DNA of 64,000 bases from Streptomyces spongiicola. Its GTDB lineage: Bacteria > Actinomycetota > Actinomycetes > Streptomycetales > Streptomycetaceae. The notes beneath the pieces are model-generated. The model was given only the letters and a program-made list of their open reading frames with translations, searched no databases and was not told the DNA's origin. A program made the translations under genes and the position numbers. The stretch covers positions 3,925,001 to 3,989,000 of the forward strand of contig NZ_CP029254.1 of the NCBI RefSeq assembly GCF_003122365.1, in the 5' to 3' direction. This document shows, piece after piece, positions 52,026 through 61,524 of the stretch; the first letter of the stretch is position 1, and every line of letters begins with the position of its first letter.

Positions 52026-52801
52026 GGAGGCGAGACAGGGGGTCGGCCACCGTGTGGGCGGCCATGGCTGCGTGCGCGATGTGCGCGGTCTTCGCCGTGG
52101 TGCTCGCGCTCGGGCAGGCAGTGGTCGCCCGTCACCGCGCGGCTGCCGCGGCCGACCTCGCGGCACTCGCAGCGGCCGACCGGGCGCTGGAGGGAGCCGG
52201 CGAGGCGTGCGCCCAGGCAACCCGGGTGGCCGGGGCGCAAGGGGCGGTGGTCGTGCGGTGCGCGGTAGCCGGTGAGATCGCAGATGTCACGGCCGGCGCG
52301 GCCCTCGGCCCTTACCGACCGGAGGTCAGATCCCGCGCAGGTCCGCCCGCCTCGTCCAGCTCTCGGGTTCCTTCAGTCCCTTCAGTCATGCCGGTCTCTT
52401 CCGATCCTCCGGACCCGCGCGGTGTGCCGGGCCGGTCGCCGGAGGCGTCGCGGGCGGGCCGGCGGCCGGGTCCACCCGGACGGCCCGCTTCGGGCGGCCG
52501 GCCCGGTCCGCCGAGATCCGGGACCTGCGTCAGCGCTCGGAGGTCCCCCGCCCCTCCCGGTGTTCTGGCCCAGCCGGGTTTCCCGATTCCGGCTCCGAGA
52601 GGCGCCCTGCCTCCGACTGCGCAGGGTTCCCCTGGTGCGAAGGGCTTCGCTGCCGTGGGCCCCGTGGGGCTGCCGGATCCTCCTGACGGCCCGGCGCCTC
52701 TTCGGTCCCCGCCACGTCCCCGTCCTGGGAAGCCGGGGCCTCCGGGGAGCCCGGGGCACCGCTGCGGGGGGCACCCGGGGCATCACCGACGAGGACGGTG
52801 A
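52022..52801 (+). CDS. Rv3654c-family TadE-like protein
   Basis: The first 110 residues are a normal family member: RDRGSATVWAAMAACAMCAV, a membrane helix and AAADLAALAAADRAL with two extracytoplasmic Cys. Such proteins are usually 110-150 aa. Here the frame continues to 52,801 as a Pro/Gly-rich tail that overlaps the antisense end of the helicase gene by 272 bp, so the tail may be extra sequence rather than selected protein. Confidence 0.75.
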   Translation: MRRRDRGSATVWAAMAACAMCAVFAVVLALGQAVVARHRAAAAADLAALAAADRALEGAGEACAQATRVAGAQGAVVVRCAVAGEIADVTAGAALGPYRPEVRSRAGPPASSSSRVPSVPSVMPVSSDPPDPRGVPGRSPEASRAGRRPGPPGRPASGGRPGPPRSGTCVSARRSPAPPGVLAQPGFPIPAPRGALPPTAQGSPGAKGFAAVGPVGLPDPPDGPAPLRSPPRPRPGKPGPPGSPGHRCGGHPGHHRRGR

Positions 52802-55139
52802 GCAGGCGGACGGCGGCTTGCTTGTGGAGCGGGTCATTGCCGTTGCCGCACTTGGGGGACTGGATGCAGGACGGGCAGCCCGCCTCGCACTCGCACGAGG
52901 CGATGGCTTCCCGGGTCGCCTCCAGCCAGTCACGGGCCGTGTGGAAGGCCCGCTCGGCGAAGCCCGCACCCCCCGGGTGGCCGTCGTACACGAACACCGT
53001 GGGCAGCAGGGTGTCCGGGTGCAGCGGTACGGAGACCCCGCCGATGTCCCAGCGGTCGCAGGTGGCGAAGAGCGGGAGCAGCCCGATGGAAGCGTGCTCG
53101 GCGGCGTGCAGCGCCCCGCCCAGTTGCTCCGGGTGCACCCGGGCGGCGTCCAGCTGGTCCTCGGTCACGGTCCACCACACGGCGCGGGTGCGCAGGGTGC
53201 GCGGCGGCAGATCCAGCCTGGTCTCGCCGAGGACCTCTCCGGTGATCGGTTTCCGGCGCAGGTAGGAGACGACCTGGTTGGTGACCTCGACGGAGCCGTA
53301 GCAGAGGCGGCCGGCACCCCAGGGAACCGCGGTGTCGGTCTCGAGTACGGAGATGGAGGTGGTGTCCCGGGCGGTGGTGGAGTACGGCGGGTCGGCCTCC
53401 TCGACCAGGGCGACGGAGTCCTCCAGGTCCAGCCGCTTCACCAGGTACGTACGGCCCTGGTGGAGGTGTACGGCGCCGTCGTGTACGGCGGTGTGGGCGG
53501 CGGGCTCGTCGACGGTGCCGAGCAGCCGGCCGGTGGCGGCCTCGACGATCTGCACGGGCCTGCCACCCTCGCCGCGGATGTCGGCGAGGTCGGCGGCCCG
53601 CTCCCGGCGGGTCCAGTACCAGCCGGCGCTGCGCCTGCGCAGCAGCCCGGCGCTCTCCAGCTGGGGCAGCAGTCCGGGTGCGGCCGGGCCGAACAGCTCC
53701 AGGTCCTGCTCGGTCAGGGGCAGCTCCGCCGCGGCCGCGCAGAGGTGCGGCGCCAGGACGTAGGGGTTGTCCGGGTCGAGGACGGTGGACTCGACGGGCC
53801 GGCGGAACAGGGCCTCGGGATGGTGGACGAGAAAGGTGTCCAGCGGGTCGTCGCGGGCGACCAGTACCGCGAGGGCGCCCTGCCCGGAGCGGCCGGCCCG
53901 GCCCGCCTGCTGCCAGAGCGAGGCGCGGGTGCCGGGGTAGCCGGCGATGAGGACGGCGTCCAGGCCGGAGACGTCGACGCCCAGTTCCAGGGCTGTGGTG
54001 GCGGCGAGTCCGAGCAGTTCGCCCGAGTGCAGCGCCCGTTCCAGCGCGCGCCGCTCCTCCGGAAGGTAGCCGCCCCGGTATGCGGCGACACGCCGTGCGA
54101 GGTTCCGGTCGACCTCGGTCAGCCGCTCCCGGCTGATGACCGAGATCAGCTCGGCGCTCCGGCGCGAGCGCACGAAGGCGACCGTACGGACGCCCTGGAC
54201 GGCCAGGTCGGTCAGGAGGTCTGCGGTCTCCGCGGTGGCGGTGCGGCGTACCGGGGCGCCCTTCTCGCCGTGCAGCTCGGTGAGCGGCGGTTCCCAGAGG
54301 GCGAAGACGAGTTCACCGCGCGGCGAGGCGTCGTCCGAGACCTCGGTCACGTTCAGCCCGGTCAGACGGCCGGCCGCGACGGCGGGATCGGCGGACGTCG
54401 CCGAGGCCAGCAGGAACACCGGATGGGCGCCGTACCGGGCGCACACGCGGCGCAGCCGGCGGAGTACCTGGGCGACGTGGGATCCGAAGACGCCGCGATA
54501 GGTGTGGCACTCGTCGATCACGACGTAGCGCAACGAGCGCAGGAAGGAGGACCAGCGTGGATGCGACGGGAGTATGCCGCGGTGCAGCATGTCCGGGTTG
54601 GTGAGGACGTGGTTCGCGTACTGGCGGACCCACTCGCGCTCCTCGAAGGGGGTGTCGCCGTCGTACACGGCCGGGCGTACACGGTGGCCGAGCGGCGAGG
54701 CGAGTTCCCTCACGGCACGGCACTGGTCGGCGGCGAGGGCCTTCGTCGGGGCCAGGTACAGGGCGGTGGTGCCGCGTCCGCTGGGCGCCTCGGAGCCGTC
54801 CAGCAGGGTGCTGAGGACCGGCGCCAGGTAGGCGAGCGACTTGCCGGACGCGGTGCCGGTGGCGATCACGACCGACTCGCCGTCCAGGGCGTGCTCGGCT
54901 GCCGTGGCCTGGTGGGCCCAGGGGTGCTCGATTCCCGCCCGCTGGATGGCGTCGATCACTTCCGGGCGGATGCGGTGCGGCCAGGTTGCATGGCGACCCG
55001 GCCTTGGGGGCAAGTGCTCCGTATGAGTGATGCGCGCAGCCCGGCCCGCCCCCGTGGCGAGCCGGTCGAGGACCGTACCGGGGGAGGGGCGGGCTTCCCC
55101 GCTCCCGGGGGGTCGTCTGGGTCGGTGATTCATGGCCAT
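52530..55139 (-). CDS. DEAD/DEAH-box helicase with Zn-Cys (DUF1998-type) C-terminus
   Basis: Superfamily-2 helicase of about 869 aa of the YprA/MrfA/Hrq1 type. ATP-binding: VIATGTASGKSLAYLAPVL, VVIDECHTY, LLASATSAD; helicase C: VAFVRSRRSAELIS, LGVDVSGLDAVLIAGYPG and QQAGRAGRSGQGA. The C-terminal module ends with CECEAGCPSCIQSPKCGNGN, a four-Cys metal site. Relatives repair DNA crosslinks. Start is uncertain (ATG 55139, 55133, 55193 or 55220). The last 90 residues are a Pro/Glu/Gly-rich tail overlapping the convergent tad gene. Confidence 0.88.
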   Translation of the reverse strand: MAMNHRPRRPPGSGEARPSPGTVLDRLATGAGRAARITHTEHLPPRPGRHATWPHRIRPEVIDAIQRAGIEHPWAHQATAAEHALDGESVVIATGTASGKSLAYLAPVLSTLLDGSEAPSGRGTTALYLAPTKALAADQCRAVRELASPLGHRVRPAVYDGDTPFEEREWVRQYANHVLTNPDMLHRGILPSHPRWSSFLRSLRYVVIDECHTYRGVFGSHVAQVLRRLRRVCARYGAHPVFLLASATSADPAVAAGRLTGLNVTEVSDDASPRGELVFALWEPPLTELHGEKGAPVRRTATAETADLLTDLAVQGVRTVAFVRSRRSAELISVISRERLTEVDRNLARRVAAYRGGYLPEERRALERALHSGELLGLAATTALELGVDVSGLDAVLIAGYPGTRASLWQQAGRAGRSGQGALAVLVARDDPLDTFLVHHPEALFRRPVESTVLDPDNPYVLAPHLCAAAAELPLTEQDLELFGPAAPGLLPQLESAGLLRRRSAGWYWTRRERAADLADIRGEGGRPVQIVEAATGRLLGTVDEPAAHTAVHDGAVHLHQGRTYLVKRLDLEDSVALVEEADPPYSTTARDTTSISVLETDTAVPWGAGRLCYGSVEVTNQVVSYLRRKPITGEVLGETRLDLPPRTLRTRAVWWTVTEDQLDAARVHPEQLGGALHAAEHASIGLLPLFATCDRWDIGGVSVPLHPDTLLPTVFVYDGHPGGAGFAERAFHTARDWLEATREAIASCECEAGCPSCIQSPKCGNGNDPLHKQAAVRLLTVLVGDAPGAPRSGAPGSPEAPASQDGDVAGTEEAPGRQEDPAAPRGPRQRSPSHQGNPAQSEAGRLSEPESGNPAGPEHREGRGTSER

Positions 55140-55298
55140 CGGCACCGAGTGTGTCACCGGCGTGACGGACAATGGTCCCAAGGCGTCGTGCATGGCTGCT
55201 GGTAAGTGATTGAATGCCATCGCGGCTGGCGATCCGTCGCCTGGCTCCGCCGGGGAGACCGAGGGGCGACCGCTCGATAGCAAGGTGCTGGAGGATCC

Positions 55299-55652
55299 GT
55301 GGACCTGTCCCTGTCGACTCGCAATGTGTCCGGCCCTGGCGGCGACCGCACGGTCGTCGAGGTCGGTGGCGAGATTGATGTGTATACCGCGCCCAAGCTG
55401 CGCGAGCAGTTGGTCGAGTTGGTGAACGACGGCAGCTACCACCTGGTCGTCGACATGGAGGGCGTGGACTTCCTCGACTCGACCGGCCTCGGCGTGCTCG
55501 TGGGCGGTCTGAAGCGCGTACGTGCGCATGAAGGCTCGCTGCGCCTGGTCTGCAACCAGGAGCGCATTCTCAAGATCTTCCGGATCACTGGTCTGACCAA
55601 GGTGTTTCCCATCCACACCACGGTCGACGAGGCCGTCGCGGCGACCGACTGA
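55299..55652 (+). CDS. bldG: Anti-sigma-factor antagonist BldG
   Basis: STAS-domain protein of 117 aa, GTG 55299. VEVGGEIDVYTAPKLREQLV and DFLDSTGLGVLVGGLKRV hold the phosphorylatable serine, here Ser61. BldG controls morphological differentiation and antibiotic production in Streptomyces by partner switching with anti-sigma factors. Compared with the 113-aa S. coelicolor protein (Ser57) there is a four-residue insertion near residues 11-15. The cognate partner is the next gene. Confidence 0.95.
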   Translation: MDLSLSTRNVSGPGGDRTVVEVGGEIDVYTAPKLREQLVELVNDGSYHLVVDMEGVDFLDSTGLGVLVGGLKRVRAHEGSLRLVCNQERILKIFRITGLTKVFPIHTTVDEAVAATD

Positions 55653-55778
55653 GTCGCCGGGGGTTCCCCGGGGGCTCCGGTCCGTCCGGAGGCTCCGGGG
55701 AGTCCGGAGGAAGGCCAGGGTGCCGGGCGTCGGCCCGGTGCCCCTGAGAAGCACGCTCGTACGTCCGAGGGGGACCGC

Positions 55779-56228
55779 ATGGCCACCGTTGAACTCCGCT
55801 TCAGTGCTCAGCCCGAGCATGTCAGGACGGCACGCCTGGTGGCGGCCGCAGTGGCGCGGCGGGCGCGGGTCGACGAGGCGGTGCTGGACGAGGTCAGGCT
55901 GGCCGTCGGTGAGGCGTGCAGCCGTGCGGTGGGGCTGCACCGCAGCCATGGTGTCACCGCTCCGGTGCGCGTCCTGCTCACCGAGGAGGAGAAGTCCTTC
56001 TCCATCGAGGTCGGTGACGAGGTGCCCGCTCCGGGTGGCTCGTCGGGGTCCGGCGCCGGGAAGCACGGCGCCGGTCCCGGGGACGACCACGAGGACGACG
56101 ACGGTCGCGACCAGATGGGGCTCGCGGTGATCAGCGGTCTCGTCGACGATGTCGAGGTGACGACGAGTGGGCAAGGAGGCGTCATCCGCATGAGCTGGCC
56201 GACGAATCCGGCCACGATCGTGTCATGA
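55779..56228 (+). CDS. Anti-sigma-factor-like HATPase, BldG partner
   Basis: Protein of 149 aa with a GHKL-type fold, directly downstream of bldG (126 bp). In the N-box, LAVGEACSRAVGLH, the position normally Asn is Arg, which should weaken Mg-ATP binding and kinase activity. MGLAVISGLVDDVEV is the G2-box region. An acidic Gly/Asp-rich loop interrupts the ATP lid. It corresponds to the anti-sigma factor encoded with bldG in S. coelicolor. Confidence 0.87.
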   Translation: MATVELRFSAQPEHVRTARLVAAAVARRARVDEAVLDEVRLAVGEACSRAVGLHRSHGVTAPVRVLLTEEEKSFSIEVGDEVPAPGGSSGSGAGKHGAGPGDDHEDDDGRDQMGLAVISGLVDDVEVTTSGQGGVIRMSWPTNPATIVS

Positions 56229-56287
56229 CCCGATGATCGTGCCTGACGCGCCGCACTGACGGCGGCATATGCGTTCGCCCTTTTGAG

Positions 56288-56312
56288 AGGCCCTGCTGAG
56301 CAGGGCCTTTTT
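56288..56312 (+). terminator. Intrinsic terminator of the bldG operon
   Basis: aggccctg / cagggcct stem, 5-base loop, followed by a run of five T: a classical rho-independent terminator, rare in form for this GC-rich genome. Confidence 0.88.
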
Positions 56313-56489
56313 CATTTCGCTAGATCATTGATCAATCGTCAATGCTTTTGCCCCGTTACCGCTTTCGGGGGCAATCCTGAGCCGCGATCATTTGGTGAGG
56401 AGCGGACGAAGGTCAATTCCCATTGTCGCGCACTGTTTTGATCAGGTTCCGCTCCCTACAATCCGTCCACATCTTGGGCTCTGAACGTC

Positions 56490-56496
56490 AAGGAGG
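56490..56496 (+). promoter_or_regulatory. Ribosome binding site deciding the hppA start
   Basis: aaggagg four bases before ATG 56501; favours this start over the longer frame from 56,423. Confidence 0.8.
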
Positions 56497-56500
56497 ACGA

Positions 56501-58897
56501 ATGGCGGGGCTCTTCAACCCGACCCTGACCGAACCCACATCTCTCGCGGCCGCGGTACTCACCGATGACAACAGAATGATCGTAATTGTCATCGCGGTCG
56601 TCGCGATCGCGGCGCTGGTCGTCGCCCAGCTGCTGGTGCGCCAAGTGCTGGCGGCCGGTGAGGGCACCGACTCCATGAAGAAGATCGCGGCAGCCGTTCA
56701 GGAGGGCGCAAACGCCTATCTGGCGCGGCAGTTGCGCACACTCGGCATTTTCGCCGTGATCGTCTTCTTCCTGCTGATGCTGCTGCCTGCGGACGACTGG
56801 TCGCAGAGGCTGGGGCGTTCGGTCTTCTTCCTGGTGGGTGCGGTGTTCTCGGCCGCCACCGGATACATCGGAATGCGGCTCGCGGTGCGCGCGAATGTGC
56901 GCGTGGCCGCGGCGGCGCGTGAGGCGACCCCCGCCGAAGGGGAGCCGGCCAAGGATCTGACGACCGTCGCGCACAAGGCCATGAAGATCGCTTTCCGTAC
57001 CGGCGGTGTGGTGGGCATGATCACGGTGGGCCTCGGCCTGCTCGGCGCCGCCTGCGTGGTTCTCGTCTACGCCGCGGACGCCCCCAAGGTCCTGGAGGGC
57101 TTCGGCCTCGGCGCCGCGCTGATCGCCATGTTCATGCGGGTCGGCGGTGGCATCTTCACCAAGGCCGCGGACGTCGGCGCCGACCTCGTCGGCAAGGTCG
57201 AGCAGGGCATCCCCGAGGACGACCCGCGCAATGCGGCGACCATCGCGGACAACGTCGGCGACAACGTCGGCGACTGCGCCGGCATGGCCGCCGACCTCTT
57301 CGAGTCGTATGCCGTCACGCTCGTTGCCGCCCTCATCCTGGGCAAGGCCGCCTTCGGCGATCTGGGACTGGCCTTCCCGCTGATCGTCCCGGCGATCGGC
57401 GTGGTCACCGCGATGATCGGTATCTTCGCGGTCGCCCCGCGGCGCGCCGACCGCAGCGGGATGTCCGCCATCAACCGGGGCTTCTTCATCTCCGCGGTGA
57501 TCTCACTGGCCCTCGTGGCCGCGGCGGTCTACGCCTATCTGCCGTCCTCGTACGCCGAGCTGAGCGGTGTCACCGAGCCCGCGATCAGGGGCCACGAGGG
57601 AGACCCGCGCATCCTCGCGCTGGTCGCCGTGGCGATCGGCATCGTGCTGGCCGCCCTGATCCAGCAGCTGACGGGGTACTTCACCGAGACGAACCGGCGC
57701 CCGGTCCGCGACATCGGCAAGTCCTCGCTCACCGGCCCGGCCACCGTCGTGCTCGCCGGTATCTCCATCGGCCTGGAATCGGCCGTCTACACCGCGCTGC
57801 TGATCGGTCTCGGCGTCTACGGGGCGTTCCTGCTCGGTGGCACGTCGATCATGCTCGCGCTGTTCGCCGTGGCCCTCGCCGGGACCGGTCTCCTCACCAC
57901 GGTCGGTGTCATCGTCGCCATGGACACCTTCGGCCCGGTGTCCGACAACGCCCAGGGCATCGCGGAGATGTCCGGCGACGTCGAGGGCGCGGGTGCGCAG
58001 GTCCTCACCGACCTGGACGCCGTCGGCAACACCACGAAGGCGATCACCAAGGGCATCGCCATCGCGACGGCCGTCCTCGCCGCGGCAGCGCTCTTCGGCT
58101 CGTACCGGGACGCGATCGCCACGGCCGTCGCGGAGGTGAGCGCGAAGGCCGGGGAGATGAACCTGAGCCTGGACATCTCCCAGCCCAACAACCTGGTGGG
58201 CCTGGTCCTCGGTGCCGCCGTCGTCTTCCTCTTCTCCGGGCTGGCGATCAACGCCGTTTCCCGGTCCGCCGGATCCGTGGTCTTCGAGGTGCGGCGGCAG
58301 TTCCGTGAGCACCCCGGGATCATGGACTACAGCGAGAAGCCGGAGTACGGGCGCGTCGTCGACATCTGCACCAAGGACGCCCTGCGCGAACTGGCCACAC
58401 CGGGTCTGCTCGCGGTCATGGCGCCAATCGCGGTCGGCTTCACGTTCGGCGTCGGCGCTCTCGGCTCGTACCTCGCCGGCGCGATCGGCACGGGCACCCT
58501 CATGGCCGTCTTCCTCGCCAACTCGGGTGGCGCGTGGGACAACGCCAAGAAGCTCGTCGAGGACGGGCACCACGGCGGAAAGGGCAGTGAGGCGCATTCG
58601 GCCACGGTCATCGGCGACACCGTCGGCGACCCGTTCAAGGACACCGCGGGTCCGGCGATCAACCCGCTGCTGAAGGTGATGAACCTCGTGGCGCTGCTCA
58701 TCGCGCCCGCGGTCGTGCAGTTCAGCTATGGCGACGACGCCAACGCGGGTGTCCGCGCGGCGATCGCCACCCTGGCGATCCTGGTCATCGTCGTCGCGGT
58801 GTACCTCTCCAAGAGGCGCTCGGTCGCGGTGGGTGACGAAAACAACGCAGCCGATCGGTCGTCGAAGTCACCGGACCCGGCGGTCGTTTCGCAGTAG
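56501..58897 (+). CDS. hppA: Proton-translocating inorganic pyrophosphatase
   Basis: Membrane protein of 798 aa with about 16 helices that couples pyrophosphate hydrolysis to proton pumping. Substrate loop: AADVGADLVGKVEQGIPEDD with the DVGADLVGK motif, then DNVGDNVGDCAGMAADLFES and, near the end, GDTVGDPFKDTAGPAINPL. The Lys in GNTTKAITKG marks the potassium-independent class. Starts at ATG 56501. Confidence 0.97.
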   Translation: MAGLFNPTLTEPTSLAAAVLTDDNRMIVIVIAVVAIAALVVAQLLVRQVLAAGEGTDSMKKIAAAVQEGANAYLARQLRTLGIFAVIVFFLLMLLPADDWSQRLGRSVFFLVGAVFSAATGYIGMRLAVRANVRVAAAAREATPAEGEPAKDLTTVAHKAMKIAFRTGGVVGMITVGLGLLGAACVVLVYAADAPKVLEGFGLGAALIAMFMRVGGGIFTKAADVGADLVGKVEQGIPEDDPRNAATIADNVGDNVGDCAGMAADLFESYAVTLVAALILGKAAFGDLGLAFPLIVPAIGVVTAMIGIFAVAPRRADRSGMSAINRGFFISAVISLALVAAAVYAYLPSSYAELSGVTEPAIRGHEGDPRILALVAVAIGIVLAALIQQLTGYFTETNRRPVRDIGKSSLTGPATVVLAGISIGLESAVYTALLIGLGVYGAFLLGGTSIMLALFAVALAGTGLLTTVGVIVAMDTFGPVSDNAQGIAEMSGDVEGAGAQVLTDLDAVGNTTKAITKGIAIATAVLAAAALFGSYRDAIATAVAEVSAKAGEMNLSLDISQPNNLVGLVLGAAVVFLFSGLAINAVSRSAGSVVFEVRRQFREHPGIMDYSEKPEYGRVVDICTKDALRELATPGLLAVMAPIAVGFTFGVGALGSYLAGAIGTGTLMAVFLANSGGAWDNAKKLVEDGHHGGKGSEAHSATVIGDTVGDPFKDTAGPAINPLLKVMNLVALLIAPAVVQFSYGDDANAGVRAAIATLAILVIVVAVYLSKRRSVAVGDENNAADRSSKSPDPAVVSQ

Positions 58898-59127
58898 CCG
58901 TCTCACCCGAACGAAACGCCTGCTCACAGCACGGGCGGATGGCGCGGTCGACCGCGCCGTCCGCCCGTCCGCCGGTCCGCCGGCGGTCGGGGAGCGGGAC
59001 GGCCGGTGAGTCTTGTCTCCCATAGGGCAAAACCCCCTCACTGGAACATCTCGGGCATTCGCCCCGGGGTCGTTGTGTGCGGGCCGTGTATCTTCCGGGG
59101 CCGAGAGCCTTGGAAGGGACCGATCCG

Positions 59128-59796
59128 GTGAAGGTGAACAAGAAGGTTGCGGCCGCCGTGTCCGGCGGCGCCGTGCTGGTGCTCGCGCTGACGGGCTGCG
59201 GCGGCGAAGACGACGGCGCAAAGGCGGACGCCTGGGCGAAGAGCGTCTGCGAGAAGGCGCAGCCGCAGATCCAGAAGCGGGCCGACGCCCAGCAGACCAT
59301 CATCTCGACCTCTGTCGACGGCAAGCCCGCAGACATACAGGCGGCCGACTCCAAGGCATTCGAGGACATCGCCGACGCCAACAGGGCACTGGCCTCCGCG
59401 GTGCAGGCCGCCGGCACCCCGCCCGGCGAGGGCCAGGAGCAGCTCCGGCAGGACGCGATCAAGGAACTCAACGCCACCGCCACCGCGTATCTGGACCTCA
59501 AGAAGCAGGTCGACGCACTCGACCCCAAGGACCAGCAGAAGTTCGCTGACGGCCTGCAGGACGTCGCGAACGGGCTGAAGAAGATCCAGAAGACGGACCA
59601 GGTCGCCCTCGGCAGACTGCAGTCCGGTGATCTCGGTAAGGCGATGGGGCAGCAGAAGGGCTGCCAGCGGGTCGAACCGTCGGTCACCGCGTCCGCAGGC
59701 GCGGGCGACGGCTCCCTCGAACCCGGCAGCAAGCCGTCGAACGCGGCCGGCCCGTCGAAGTCGGCCGGGTCCGCGGAGCCCGAGACGACCGAGTAG
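59128..59796 (+). CDS. Small lipoprotein
   Basis: Protein of 222 aa, GTG 59128 with ggaaggga upstream. A basic start, hydrophobic helix and lipobox LTGC (Cys about 24) predict a lipid-anchored, extracytoplasmic protein. The body is a helical, Gln/Asp/Lys-rich domain with two further Cys (VCEKAQPQIQKR; KGCQRV) and a Ser/Pro-rich tail. No function known; a conserved neighbour of hppA in Streptomyces. Confidence 0.8.
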   Translation: MKVNKKVAAAVSGGAVLVLALTGCGGEDDGAKADAWAKSVCEKAQPQIQKRADAQQTIISTSVDGKPADIQAADSKAFEDIADANRALASAVQAAGTPPGEGQEQLRQDAIKELNATATAYLDLKKQVDALDPKDQQKFADGLQDVANGLKKIQKTDQVALGRLQSGDLGKAMGQQKGCQRVEPSVTASAGAGDGSLEPGSKPSNAAGPSKSAGSAEPETTE

Positions 59797-60006
59797 CGGA
59801 CCGGTCACACGCAGGGGTGGGGGCGGACGCGGGGCCGGACGGACGTGCGAGCGGACGGACCTGCAGGAGCGCGTGTGGAGGTGCGGACGGGCGGGCGTGC
59901 AGGAGCGCGTGTGGACGGGCGGGCGCGCAGACCTGCCCGGCCGCGCCCCGCTGCCGCGCCGCGGCAGTGACGGCGCGGGCCGGATGCCGCGGGTCAGAAT
60001 GGTTCC

Positions 60007-61524
60007 GTGAGTACGACCAGCCTCGCCGCAGGCCTTCCCGTTCCCGACCGGTCCGCACGGCTCCGTGACGCCCTGATCGCCGCCGACTTCACCGCCGACG
60101 GGCTGCTCGAGCTGCTCGGTGCGCCCGCCTACAGCGCTCTCGCCCGCAGCGAGACCGTGCCCGCCCTGCGTGCCACGCGAGGCGACTCCCCGCTGGAGAC
60201 GCTGGTCCGGCTCTTCCTGCTGCAGCGGCCGGTGGCGGCCGCACGCGCCCGGGAGGCCCTGCCCCTGGACGCAGGACTCGCCGACGGCTGGGTCGCCGAG
60301 TCCTCCGACGGTGTCCGGGCGACGGTGGACATCCGCCCGTACGGCGGGCCTGAAGGGCAGGACTGGTACATCGTCTCCGACCTCGGCTGCGCGGTGGGCG
60401 GTGCCGGCGGCGCGAGCGGCCGTGCCGAGGGTGTCGTCCTGGGGGTCGGCGGAGCCTCCACCACCCTCGCCGGCATCACGGTCCGCGATCCGGTCGCCTC
60501 CGCCCTCGACCTCGGCACCGGCTCCGGCATCCAGGCACTCCACGCCACCCGGCACGCCACCCGGGTCACGGCCACCGACCTCAACCCGCGGGCCCTGGTC
60601 TTCACCCGGCTCACCCTGGCGCTGTCCGGCGCCCCTGAGGCGGATCTGCGCCAGGGTTCGCTCTACACGCCGGTCGGATCGGATACATACGACCTGATCG
60701 TGTCGAACCCGCCGTTCGTCATCTCCCCGGGTGCGCGGCTCACGTACCGGGACGGCGGAATGGGCGGGGACGATCTGTGCCGCTCGCTCGTTCAGCAGGC
60801 CGGGGAACGGCTCAACGACGGGGGGTACGCGCAGTTCCTCGCGAACTGGCAGCACATGGCGGGGGAGGACTGGCAGGAGCGCGTGCGCTCCTGGGTGCCC
60901 CGCGGCTGCGACGCCTGGATCGTTCAGCGCGAGGCCCAGGACGTGACGCAGTACGCCGAACTGTGGCTCCGGGACAGCGGTGACCACCGCGCCGCTCCCG
61001 AGGAGTACGCCGCGCGGTACGACGCATGGCTCGACGAGTTCGAGGCGCGCGGGACCAAGGCGGTCGGCTTCGGCTGGATCGCACTGCGGAAGACGGACTC
61101 GGAGCGGCCGTCGATCCTCGTCGAGGAGTGGCCCCACCCGGTCGAGCAGCCGCTCGGCGACGCCGTGCGGGACCACTTCGTCCGGCAGGACTATCTGCGC
61201 ACGCACGACGACGCGGCGCTGCTCGCCGACCGCTTCGTGCTCGTCGGCGACGTGCTGCAGGAGCAGCTCGGGCTGCCCGGCGCAGAGGACCCGGAGCACG
61301 TCGTGCTGCGCCAGAGCCGCGGTATGCGTCGTGCCACGGAGGTGGACACCGTCGGTGCCGGCTTCGCGGGTGTCTGCGACGGCACGCTGAGCGCGGGGCG
61401 GATCCTCGACGCCATCGCCCAGCTGGTCGGCGAGGACCCGGTGCTGCTGCGCGACCGCACGCCGGAGGCGATCAGGCTGCTGGTGGGCGAGGGCTTCCTG
61501 GAGCCTGCCGCTCGGCGTGGCTGA
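60007..61524 (+). CDS. SAM-dependent methyltransferase (HemK/PrmC-like fold)
   Basis: Protein of 505 aa, GTG 60007. An N-terminal helical region, then a Rossmann methyltransferase: ALDLGTGSGIQALHATRHA (motif I), VTATDLNPRAL and DLIVSNPPFVISPG. The NPPF motif marks enzymes methylating planar nitrogens (N6-adenine or Gln). The C-terminal 150 residues are extra and resemble no domain I know. Substrate unknown. Confidence 0.87.
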   Translation: MSTTSLAAGLPVPDRSARLRDALIAADFTADGLLELLGAPAYSALARSETVPALRATRGDSPLETLVRLFLLQRPVAAARAREALPLDAGLADGWVAESSDGVRATVDIRPYGGPEGQDWYIVSDLGCAVGGAGGASGRAEGVVLGVGGASTTLAGITVRDPVASALDLGTGSGIQALHATRHATRVTATDLNPRALVFTRLTLALSGAPEADLRQGSLYTPVGSDTYDLIVSNPPFVISPGARLTYRDGGMGGDDLCRSLVQQAGERLNDGGYAQFLANWQHMAGEDWQERVRSWVPRGCDAWIVQREAQDVTQYAELWLRDSGDHRAAPEEYAARYDAWLDEFEARGTKAVGFGWIALRKTDSERPSILVEEWPHPVEQPLGDAVRDHFVRQDYLRTHDDAALLADRFVLVGDVLQEQLGLPGAEDPEHVVLRQSRGMRRATEVDTVGAGFAGVCDGTLSAGRILDAIAQLVGEDPVLLRDRTPEAIRLLVGEGFLEPAARRG

